This document shows, piece after piece, positions 51,035-58,287 of a DNA stretch of 64,000 nt. The stretch lies in NCBI RefSeq assembly GCF_943169635.2, contig NZ_OW968186.1, positions 186,001 to 250,000 on the forward strand, written 5' to 3'. The DNA comes from Fenollaria sporofastidiosus (GTDB taxonomy: Bacteria > Bacillota > Clostridia > Tissierellales > Peptoniphilaceae). The notes below the pieces were generated by a model, which saw nothing but the letters and a program-made list of their open reading frames with translations, was not told where the DNA came from and ran no database searches. The stretch's first letter is position 1; every line of letters starts with the position of its first letter. The position numbers and the translations under genes are program-made.

Positions 51035-51493
51035 CTACCCCCTTTTTAGTAGAACAAGTAAGATGTTCTTAAGTATGTCGCTTCTAAGTGCGTTTCTTTT
51101 GTCTATATCAACAGTTAAGGCTCTGTCATCAATAGAAGCAAGTATTATCTCCTTCTCCTCTTTTGTAATGATCTCGTCATCACAAAGCTTTTTGATAATG
51201 TCATGTGCCTCTTTGATGGTAATCTTGTCTCCGATTGCATCCATGAGTATCTCTTTGTACTCGTCCTCGTCCTCTAAAAGATCGAGTTTCTCAATCTTGA
51301 TATAGCCTCCCTCGCCCCTTCTCGATTGAATGTAGTAACCGAAGTGAGGCGCAAACCTCGTCGTTAAGACATAGTTGATTTGACTAGGCGAGCAATTGAA
51401 CCTTATAGCGATGTCGTTTCGCTTGATAAGGATGCTGCCGCCCTCTTCATCAAGTAAATTGTTTAAAAAATATTGTATTTCATCACTTAACAT
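51035..51493 (-). CDS. ctsR: CtsR transcriptional repressor
   Basis: 152 residues. N-terminal winged HTH with IRFNCSPSQINYVLTTRF and the wing glycines SRRGEGGYIKI, C-terminal dimer domain. Represses clp genes and is released by heat. First gene of its operon, with its own operator upstream. Confidence 0.95.
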   Translation of the reverse strand: MLSDEIQYFLNNLLDEEGGSILIKRNDIAIRFNCSPSQINYVLTTRFAPHFGYYIQSRRGEGGYIKIEKLDLLEDEDEYKEILMDAIGDKITIKEAHDIIKKLCDDEIITKEEKEIILASIDDRALTVDIDKRNALRSDILKNILLVLLKRG

Positions 51494-51502
51494 ATTCTCA
51501 CC

Positions 51503-51548
51503 TTTGACCTTCTTTGACTATTATAACATAAGTACCCTTATGTTGCAA
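51503..51548 (-). promoter_or_regulatory. ctsR operon promoter with CtsR box
   Basis: Minus-strand -35 TTGCAA (51543-51548), 17-bp spacer, -10 TATAAT (51520-51525), immediately followed by AGTCAAA-GAA-GGTCAAA (51503-51519), a full CtsR heptamer direct repeat. Autoregulation of ctsR-mcsA-mcsB-clpC-radA. Confidence 0.9.
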
Positions 51549-51992
51549 TGGATAAACATTAAGTGTTAATTATTTGTATAAATTTATCAGAATTGAGTAT
51601 AGGGCTTGTTCGAGTGAGGTAAAAGAAAAACACATGAGTATTAACCCATGTGTCTCTCTAAGAGAAAAAGAACCACACCCACCAACGAAGCTAAAGCATA
51701 CACTAAATAAGAAAGACGTACCCTAATCAGTACGTCCTCCTTAAGAGAATAAGAACCTGACCCTTGCACAACGCTTCGCGTTGGCAGGGAACCCCAGAAC
51801 CTTGCAATTGCCTTCGGCAATTTAAAATAGAAAAAATATTGCAAAGAAAAACACACAAGTAAAACTTGTGTGTTTCTCTAAGAGAATAAATATGAAAAAA
51901 TATATTATTTGTGTATGCTTTTTTAGCTTCGGGTGGGTCCCGTGAACCTTGCCATCGCTTACAGCGATGTAAAACATGAAAAATATATTAAA

Positions 51993-52039
51993 TATTATTT
52001 GTGTATATTCAATTTATTATAAAGTTTTTCTTCTTATTC
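51993..52039 (+). repeat. 47-bp direct repeat, copy 1
   Basis: Identical to 52201-52247. AT-rich, starts TATTATTTGTGTATATTC. Shorter relatives lie at 51905 and beside the EF-G paralogue stop codon (52535). Confidence 0.9.
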
Positions 52040-52113
52040 ATCATCGCCTCCGGCGATGTAAGAGAATAAGAACCCGACCCTATCTCAACGCTTCGCGTTG
52101 GATGGGTGCCCCG

Positions 52114-52201
52114 GAACCTTGCCATCGCTTTCAGCGATGTAAAATAGAAGAACCCCGTCCTTGCGGACGTGAACCTTGACACTCCGTTCTTGAAAAAATA
52201 T
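52114..52201 (+). repeat. 88-bp direct repeat, copy 1
   Basis: Matches 52301-52388 with one mismatch, 187 bp apart; shows that the hairpin array grew by local duplication. Confidence 0.9.
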
Positions 52202-52247
52202 ATTATTTGTGTATATTCAATTTATTATAAAGTTTTTCTTCTTATTC
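52201..52247 (+). repeat. 47-bp direct repeat, copy 2
   Basis: Identical to 51993-52039. Confidence 0.9.
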
Positions 52248-52300
52248 GTACCACTGCCTCTGGCAGTGGAAGAGAATAAGAACCCCGTCCTTACGGACGT

Positions 52301-52388
52301 GAACCTTGCCATCGCTTGCAGCGATGTAAAATAGAAGAACCCCGTCCTTGCGGACGTGAACCTTGACACTCCGTTCTTGAAAAAATAT
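52301..52388 (+). repeat. 88-bp direct repeat, copy 2
   Basis: Second copy of 52114-52201; the two differ at a single base in the hairpin loop. Confidence 0.9.
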
Positions 52389-52558
52389 AAGAACCTCACC
52401 CACTTACGAAGCAGAGCTTCGAGTGGGTCCCGAGAACCTTGCAATTGCCTTCGGCAGTATAAGAACCACACCCAATGACGACGCTAAAGCGTCTATTGGG
52501 TCCCGTGAACCTTGCAATTGCCTTCGGCAATTTAATTATTTGTGTATATTCTTGTTTA

Positions 52559-54628
52559 TTATTTATTTTTTTCTGCGTTTGCTGCTTCTATTATCTTATT
52601 GGCTTGGTCTTGTGGCACTTCTTCGTATCTAATGAAGTCCATTTGGAAGGATCCTCTCGCTTGTGTCATCGCTCTTAGGTCGATTGCGTATCTAAACATT
52701 TCTGAATGTGGCACTTCTGCTGTGATTACTTGTGTGCCGTCATCTTGTGAATCTATACCTAAGATTCTGCCTCTACGCTTGTTCATGTCGCCCATAACGT
52801 CGCCTAGGTAGCTTTCTGGCACTTTAATTTCTGCCTTAACTATAGGCTCAAGAAGGATTGGTTTTGCTTCTTGCATACCTTTCTTAAATGCTAATTGTGC
52901 AGCGATCTTAAACGCCATTTCGTTTGAGTCAACGTCGTGGTATGAACCATCATATAGTGTCGCTTTCACATGTACTACTGGGTAGCCTGCTAATACACCG
53001 TGTTCAAGTGACTCTCTAAGTCCCTTTTCAACTGCTGGGAAGAAGTTCTTTGGTACTGCGCCGCCGAATACTTCTTCTTGGAAGACGAAGTCGTCGCCAT
53101 CGTTTGGCTCAAATCTTACCCAAACGTCGCCGTATTGACCAGCACCACCTGATTGTTTCTTGTGCTTACCTTGAACTTCAGCCTTTTGCCTGATAGTTTC
53201 TCTGTAAGCAATCTTAGGGTCGTCAAGCTCAATCTCAACGCCGAATGTGTTTTTCAATTTATCTTTAATAACTGTTAATTGCATGTTACCTTGACCGCCG
53301 ATTAAAAGCTCTTTAGTCTCATGATTTCTTAAAACTTCAAATGTTGGGTCTTCTGCAGTCATCTTGTTAAGTGAAACGCCTATCTTTTCGTCTTCGCCTT
53401 GTTTTACAGGTCTTACTGACATATATAGAGTTGGCTTTGGATACCTAATTCTCTCGAATATAACAGGATTAGCTTTGTCACATAGCGTATCGCCAGTACG
53501 AGCGTGTTCAAGTTTACTTGTAGCACCGATATCTCCTGCGGTGATGGTTTCAGTATCGATTTGAGTCTTACCTCTTAAGTAGAATAAGCCTCCAAGCTTT
53601 TCTTCTACTTCTTGACTTGCATTGTATAATTGTGTTGATTTTGTAAGCTTACCAGATATAACTTTGAATAGCGATAACTTTCCTACGAATGGGTCAACTA
53701 TAGTCTTGAAAACAACTGCTGAGAATGGTTCATTTGCATCAACCTTTCTCACTTCTTCTTTATCTTTCCATGTGCCAGTGTATGCGCCTACTTCGTTTGG
53801 AGCAGGGAAATACCTTTGTATCTTATGAAGAAGTAGCTCCATGCCTATGCCTTTTTCAACGCTACCTACCATAAGTATAGTTAATTCGCCGTTTCTAACT
53901 GCTTGCTTTATACCTTCTTTAAATTCAGCATCAGTAAATTTTTCGCCTGCAAAGAATTTTTCCATAAGCTCTTCGGATGTTTCAGCAACTACTTCGTTTA
54001 ACTCACCTCTAAGCTTTTCGATATAGCCATCCCACTCAGCTGGAACAGGAATTTCAGTTCTCTTTCTGTTTTCATAGCTATATGCCTTGTCTTGAATTAA
54101 GTCAACCATACCCTTAAAGCCTTCAGCTTCGCCTATAGGCATAACTAGTGGAACTATGTGGCCACCAAGTTTTGTTTTGATCTCTTCTAAAACTTCGTCA
54201 AACTTAACATTTTCCTTGTCCATCTTATTTAAGAAAATGAATCTTGGAGTGTGATATTTGTTTAAGTTCTTCCAAGCTTTTTCAGTTCCTACTTCTACGC
54301 CTGCTTGTGCGTCAATTACAAGTATAGAACCTTCTGACGCTCTCTTTGCACCATACATCTCGCCAATGAAGTCGAAGTAACCTGGTGTATCAAGGAAATT
54401 GTATTTAACATCATTATATTCTACAGGAATAACCTTAGTGTTAATAGAAACTTTTCTTTGTTTCTCTTCTATAGAGAAGTCTCCAACAGTGTTTCCGTCT
54501 TCAACCTTGCCCATCCTTGAGATGGCGCCTGTTGCGTATAAAAGTGACTCTACTAACATAGTTTTACCACTACTACTGTGTCCCAAAAGGGATACGTTTC
54601 TGATTTTGCTTGCATCGTAAGCTTTCAT
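52559..54628 (-). CDS. Elongation factor G-like paralogue
   Basis: 689 residues, five-domain EF-G plan. The G1 motif is GHSSSGKT rather than GHVDHGKT or GHIDAGKT, G3 is DTPGYFDF and G4 NKMD, features of the EF-G-like (FusA2-type) branch that also differs in domain IV (AGQYGDVWVRFEP). A true fusA lies 4 kb away, so this is the secondary paralogue, of unsettled role. AGGAGG site; a consensus promoter lies about 100 nt upstream. Confidence 0.9.
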   Translation of the reverse strand: MKAYDASKIRNVSLLGHSSSGKTMLVESLLYATGAISRMGKVEDGNTVGDFSIEEKQRKVSINTKVIPVEYNDVKYNFLDTPGYFDFIGEMYGAKRASEGSILVIDAQAGVEVGTEKAWKNLNKYHTPRFIFLNKMDKENVKFDEVLEEIKTKLGGHIVPLVMPIGEAEGFKGMVDLIQDKAYSYENRKRTEIPVPAEWDGYIEKLRGELNEVVAETSEELMEKFFAGEKFTDAEFKEGIKQAVRNGELTILMVGSVEKGIGMELLLHKIQRYFPAPNEVGAYTGTWKDKEEVRKVDANEPFSAVVFKTIVDPFVGKLSLFKVISGKLTKSTQLYNASQEVEEKLGGLFYLRGKTQIDTETITAGDIGATSKLEHARTGDTLCDKANPVIFERIRYPKPTLYMSVRPVKQGEDEKIGVSLNKMTAEDPTFEVLRNHETKELLIGGQGNMQLTVIKDKLKNTFGVEIELDDPKIAYRETIRQKAEVQGKHKKQSGGAGQYGDVWVRFEPNDGDDFVFQEEVFGGAVPKNFFPAVEKGLRESLEHGVLAGYPVVHVKATLYDGSYHDVDSNEMAFKIAAQLAFKKGMQEAKPILLEPIVKAEIKVPESYLGDVMGDMNKRRGRILGIDSQDDGTQVITAEVPHSEMFRYAIDLRAMTQARGSFQMDFIRYEEVPQDQANKIIEAANAEKNK

Positions 54629-54692
54629 ATTATTTCCTCCTCATGTATAATATAGTTGTTTTATCAATTTACTTTATAAAAGCGTCTTGCAT

Positions 54693-54761
54693 AAAAAAAT
54701 TTAGTGTGATGGAAAAGTCCCCTCACAAAAATATTATAACATATATAGATATTTTTTGCAA
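54693..54761 (-). promoter_or_regulatory. Promoter and leader hairpin of the EF-G paralogue
   Basis: -35 TTGCAA (54756-54761), 17-bp spacer, -10 TATAAT (54733-54738). The leader contains a hairpin closed by TGTGA/TCACA (54705-54727) followed after six bases by seven Ts, which could be an attenuator. Confidence 0.55.
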
Positions 54762-54811
54762 TAATTTTATCACGATGATATGTTAGAAAATTCACAGCAA
54801 AAAAGAAGAGC

Positions 54812-55981
54812 CTAAAACTCTTCTTTCATCTCATTATATACTAAGCTGATAGCTTTGTAGAAAAAGTCCAAATCCTCTTCATCAAAGTCAAATTCTGAGC
54901 TGTGATGCGGCCCCTTAAGGTTTGTTCCAAGCATTAGGTGCAAAGCAGGAAGTCCCTTCTTCTTAAAAACTTTTAGGTAGCGAGTAACATCTTCGCTCGC
55001 TCCAAAACTAGGCATTCTGTGCGTCTTAATACCAGATTCGTTAAGCTTTTTAATAGCTGCGTCAACAAGTTTTGTGTTCTCTTCCTTGTAAGCATTCGCC
55101 CTTGCTATTATATCTATCTCATAAGTCTCGCCCTTGGCTTCGCAGATGCACTTTGCAGTCTTCTCCAAGGCTTCAAGCATCTCATACATCGCCTCATCAC
55201 TATCACTTCTAAGGTCCATACCTAAGGTGATTTTATCCATGACAGCGTTTCTCTGACCACCACCATTGATAATACCAATGTTTATGAACTTTTTGTGATG
55301 CGCATCTATAGCAAGGTCCTTTGTCATATCTATGAAGGCAATAGCCATACTTAAGGCGCTTATACCTTCTTCAGGAGAGTTTGCTGCGTGTGCTGCCTTG
55401 CCATGAAAAGTAAGATCAAGCTTTGTTGTCGCTAAGAAATTGCTGGTACCTACGCCTATATAACCCTTCTGTTCGCCTAAGCCTATATGAAATGATAGAA
55501 AACCCTTCACATCCTCCATAATGAAGTCTGCCATGCGTATTGAGCCTCCAACACCTTCCTCAGCCGGTTGAAATAAAACGCGCACAGACTCGCCTGTTTC
55601 GCTAAAGTGCTCGCATAAGGCTAGTGCCAAGGCTATGTGTCCATCGTGGCCGCAAGCGTGCATATTGTCATTAGTCGAGGCAAAGCCAAACTTGTTTGGA
55701 AGATGGCATGCATCTTTTGTCTCCTCAATCTTGAGTCCATCTATATCTGCTCTAAATAAGAAATAAGGCGCCTTGCCAAACTCCGCCATCACACCAGTGA
55801 AGCCCTTCTCTATATCACTCATATCGCTCATAGCGCCATGTTCATATATGGCTCTGCCATAATATAGCTTGCAGTTTAAATTCTCTAGTATCTTTATTAT
55901 CTCTTTAGTCGTTTTCACCTCATGAAAGCCAAGCTCGGGTATCTTGTGAAACTTCCTTCTATATGAAATTATATCCATCAT
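54812..55981 (-). CDS. M20 family amidohydrolase (AbgB/HipO-like)
   Basis: 389 residues from the first of two adjacent ATGs; an in-frame GTG six bases earlier overlaps the AGGTG ribosome binding site. Metal motifs HACGHDGHIALAL and LFQPAEEGVGGS, then GLHM-type lid, and a C-terminal GPHHSSEFDFDEE His. Likely hydrolyses N-acylated amino acids or aminobenzoyl-glutamate-like amides. Second M20 enzyme in the window. Confidence 0.9.
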   Translation of the reverse strand: MMDIISYRRKFHKIPELGFHEVKTTKEIIKILENLNCKLYYGRAIYEHGAMSDMSDIEKGFTGVMAEFGKAPYFLFRADIDGLKIEETKDACHLPNKFGFASTNDNMHACGHDGHIALALALCEHFSETGESVRVLFQPAEEGVGGSIRMADFIMEDVKGFLSFHIGLGEQKGYIGVGTSNFLATTKLDLTFHGKAAHAANSPEEGISALSMAIAFIDMTKDLAIDAHHKKFINIGIINGGGQRNAVMDKITLGMDLRSDSDEAMYEMLEALEKTAKCICEAKGETYEIDIIARANAYKEENTKLVDAAIKKLNESGIKTHRMPSFGASEDVTRYLKVFKKKGLPALHLMLGTNLKGPHHSSEFDFDEEDLDFFYKAISLVYNEMKEEF

Positions 55982-55999
55982 TATCACCTACTAGCTTAA

Positions 56000-56060
56000 A
56001 TCTTACAACAAGAAGCATCTTTTGTCAAGCTTGACAAAGACCCCCCGCTTGTAGTAATAT
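56000..56060. promoter_or_regulatory. Divergent promoters sharing an 18-bp palindrome
   Basis: Perfect palindrome TTTGTCAAGCTTGACAAA (56021-56038) supplies TTGACA on both strands. Minus: TTGACA (56023-56028), 17 bp, TAAGAT (56000-56005) for the M20 gene. Plus: TTGACA (56031-56036), 18 bp containing six Cs, TAATAT (56055-56060) for the lipoprotein gene. Confidence 0.7.
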
Positions 56061-56080
56061 ATTCATATTGAGGTGTAGAT

Positions 56081-56881
56081 ATGAAAAAGAAATTTATTTT
56101 ATTTATAGCAGCTGCTATGCTGCTTAGCTCATTATTTGTGAGCGCATGTAAGGAGAAAAAGGCATCTTTTACTAAGGATATGATAAAGGATTGGAACGTC
56201 TCTGAAGGCAAGGAGCCTAAGGCTGATGACATAGACAACGACTTTATCAACGCTTTAAAAGTTTTTATCAAAGAAAACATCGAAAACAAGAACTACGAAG
56301 CATTCTCAGAGATGGTTAGTGATGAATACTTAAGAGCTGTAGATGTACTAAGGAAGGACTACAGAAGTCACAATAAAGATTTGCATGAAGCACTTAAGGA
56401 TGTAAAGCTTGAAGTCTCTGATGTTGAAGCAAAACAAGTTGACGAAGACGCGATAGAGTTTAGATACGCAATTAGCTTTAATGGCACATCAAAGCCTCAA
56501 AGCATATACATTTATAAGGACAAAGATGATGTCTTTAAGTTCGCTCCATCTATATACGAACCTGTTATAAAGGAGAGAGCAGACTTTGATAAGGACGCAC
56601 TTAATATAAACTTCATCTCTGTTGGCAAGGTTACTGACGGCATGGAAGTCAGAGCAAAGATAATGAGCACTGAAAAGTGGGACAGAGAAGTTCTAGGCGC
56701 AACTCTATACACAGACAGAGGTAAGTACGAGGCTGCAAAGTTCAAGCTAAACATCAAAAGTGGCAAGACTGAGCACTCACTGTTCTACTTTAAGCATGCA
56801 AAAGGAAAGCTTGACCGCTTTGAACTTGTATACAAGGCAGACCACGGTGAGAATAAAACACTTACATTCGATTTGAAGTAA
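56081..56881 (+). CDS. Lipoprotein of unknown function
   Basis: 266 residues. Signal peptide KKKFILFIAAAMLLSSLFVSAC with lipobox Cys. The mature part is charged, lacking membrane spans; residues about 60-140 (IENKNYEAFSEMVSDEYLRA...IEFRYAISFNG) suggest an NTF2-like alpha+beta domain, and the end (YFKHAKGKLDRFELVYKAD) is beta-rich (inference). No family recognised. Divergent from the M20 gene and ended by a strong terminator. Confidence 0.75.
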   Translation: MKKKFILFIAAAMLLSSLFVSACKEKKASFTKDMIKDWNVSEGKEPKADDIDNDFINALKVFIKENIENKNYEAFSEMVSDEYLRAVDVLRKDYRSHNKDLHEALKDVKLEVSDVEAKQVDEDAIEFRYAISFNGTSKPQSIYIYKDKDDVFKFAPSIYEPVIKERADFDKDALNINFISVGKVTDGMEVRAKIMSTEKWDREVLGATLYTDRGKYEAAKFKLNIKSGKTEHSLFYFKHAKGKLDRFELVYKADHGENKTLTFDLK

Positions 56882-56901
56882 TAAAAAATACATGCATAAT
56901 A

Positions 56902-56938
56902 GAAAGGGTAGTAAGCAAAACTTACTACCCTTTCTTGT
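56902..56938 (+). terminator. Terminator after the lipoprotein gene
   Basis: 14-bp perfect stem GAAAGGGTAGTAAG/CTTACTACCCTTTC with CAAAA loop and a short T-rich tail. Confidence 0.85.
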
Positions 56939-57017
56939 GCGATGAATCTATAAATATAAAACTAAAGTGCTTAGCACATGTGAAACTATACTTATATAAG
57001 TAAATCACTTAGAGCAT

Positions 57018-57045
57018 AAAAAAAGAGAGCCTCACAGCTCTCTTT
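57018..57045 (-). terminator. Terminator of the str operon (after tuf)
   Basis: 9-bp stem AAAGAGAGC/GCTCTCTTT, 6-nt loop, T run on the minus strand. Confidence 0.85.
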
Positions 57046-57074
57046 AAATTATATCTTAATTGTACTAATCGATA

Positions 57075-58268
57075 TTATTCGATGATTTCAGATACAACTC
57101 CGGCACCTACTGTTCTACCGCCTTCTCTGATAGCGAACTTAAGTCCTTTTTCAATAGCGATAGGTGTGATAAGTTCGATGTTAAATCTAGCGTTATCACC
57201 AGGCATTACCATTTCTACTCCGTCTTCTAGAGTGATGTTACCTGTTACGTCAGTAGTTCTGAAGTAGAATTGTGGTCTATAACCATTGAAGAATGGAGTA
57301 TGACGTCCACCTTCTTCTTTAGTTAAAACGTAAACTTCAGCTTTAAACTTAGTGTGTGGTTTGATTGTCTTAGGTGCAGCAAGTACTTGACCTCTTTCGA
57401 TTTCGTCTCTTTGAACACCTCTTAGTAATAGACCAACGTTGTCTCCAGCTTCAGCAAGGTCTAGTAGTTTGTGGAACATTTCAACGCCTGTTACAACTAC
57501 GTCTCTGATTTCAGTAGTTAAACCAACTAGTTCAACTGTATCTCCAACCTTAACTGTACCTCTTTCTACTCTACCTGTAGCAACTGTACCTCTACCAGTG
57601 ATTGAGAAGATATCTTCTACTGGCATTAGGAATGGTTGATCTGTAGCTCTTTCTGGTTGAGGAATGTATTCGTCAACTTCTTCCATAAGTTTAACAATCT
57701 TATCTCCCCAAGTTCCGTCTGGATCTTCTAGAGCTTTAAGAGCTGAACCTACAACGATAGGAGTGTTGTCTCCGTCGAAGTCGTATTCGTTAAGAAGTTC
57801 TCTAACTTCCATTTCAACTAATTCGATAAGTTCTGGGTCGTCTACTTGGTCTTCCTTGTTTAGGAATACAACGATCTTTGGAACGCCAACTTGTCTAGCA
57901 AGTAGGATGTGCTCTCTTGTTTGAGGCATTGGACCGTCTGCAGCAGATACTACTAGGATAGCACCGTCCATTTGAGCAGCACCAGTGATCATGTTCTTTA
58001 CATAGTCAGCGTGGCCTGGGCAGTCAACGTGAGCGTAGTGTCTCTTAGCTGTTTCATATTCAACGTGAGAAGTATTGATTGTTATACCTCTTGCTCTTTC
58101 TTCTGGAGCCTTGTCGATATTCGCATAATCAACGAATTCTCCTGTACCGTTTCTCTTGTTTAATACTAATGTTATAGCTGCTGTTAATGTTGTTTTACCG
58201 TGGTCAACGTGACCAATTGTACCAATGTTAACATGTGGTTTTGTTCTTTCAAATTTTTGTTTAGCCAT
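57075..58268 (-). CDS. tuf: Elongation factor Tu
   Basis: 397 residues. GHVDHGKTTL, DCPGHADY, NKEDQ and the effector RGITI are intact. Delivers aminoacyl-tRNA to the ribosome. Last gene of rpoC-L7Ae-rpsL-rpsG-fusA-tuf, followed by a terminator. Confidence 0.98.
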   Translation of the reverse strand: MAKQKFERTKPHVNIGTIGHVDHGKTTLTAAITLVLNKRNGTGEFVDYANIDKAPEERARGITINTSHVEYETAKRHYAHVDCPGHADYVKNMITGAAQMDGAILVVSAADGPMPQTREHILLARQVGVPKIVVFLNKEDQVDDPELIELVEMEVRELLNEYDFDGDNTPIVVGSALKALEDPDGTWGDKIVKLMEEVDEYIPQPERATDQPFLMPVEDIFSITGRGTVATGRVERGTVKVGDTVELVGLTTEIRDVVVTGVEMFHKLLDLAEAGDNVGLLLRGVQRDEIERGQVLAAPKTIKPHTKFKAEVYVLTKEEGGRHTPFFNGYRPQFYFRTTDVTGNITLEDGVEMVMPGDNARFNIELITPIAIEKGLKFAIREGGRTVGAGVVSEIIE

Positions 58269-58287
58269 TTTTTACCTCCTATAAAAA

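Larger units (their letters stand above)
51601..52533 (+). repeat. Array of modular hairpin repeats, non-coding
   Basis: The gap between ctsR and the EF-G paralogue holds no gene but a string of hairpins joined by fixed linkers: TAAGAGAATAAGAACC and GAACCTTG. AAGAACC occurs eight times (51668, 51751, 52068, 52148, 52278, 52335, 52389, 52461) and GAACCTTG eight times (51797, 51944, 52114, 52171, 52301, 52358, 52434, 52507). Stem sequences differ between copies while pairing is kept, e.g. AATTGCC/GGCAATT, CATCGCT/AGCGATG, CATCGCC/GGCGATG, CCACTGCC/GGCAGTGG. All copies here point the same way on the plus strand. Confidence 0.85.

Noticed and set aside
51641..52471. Short open frames inside the hairpin array
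   Set aside because: They read through palindromes and have no ribosome binding site; their products are arginine/serine-rich strings that mirror the repeats.
51601..52533. Possible CRISPR array
   Set aside because: Repeat units vary in length, spacers are not unique and the stems covary; no cas gene is near.
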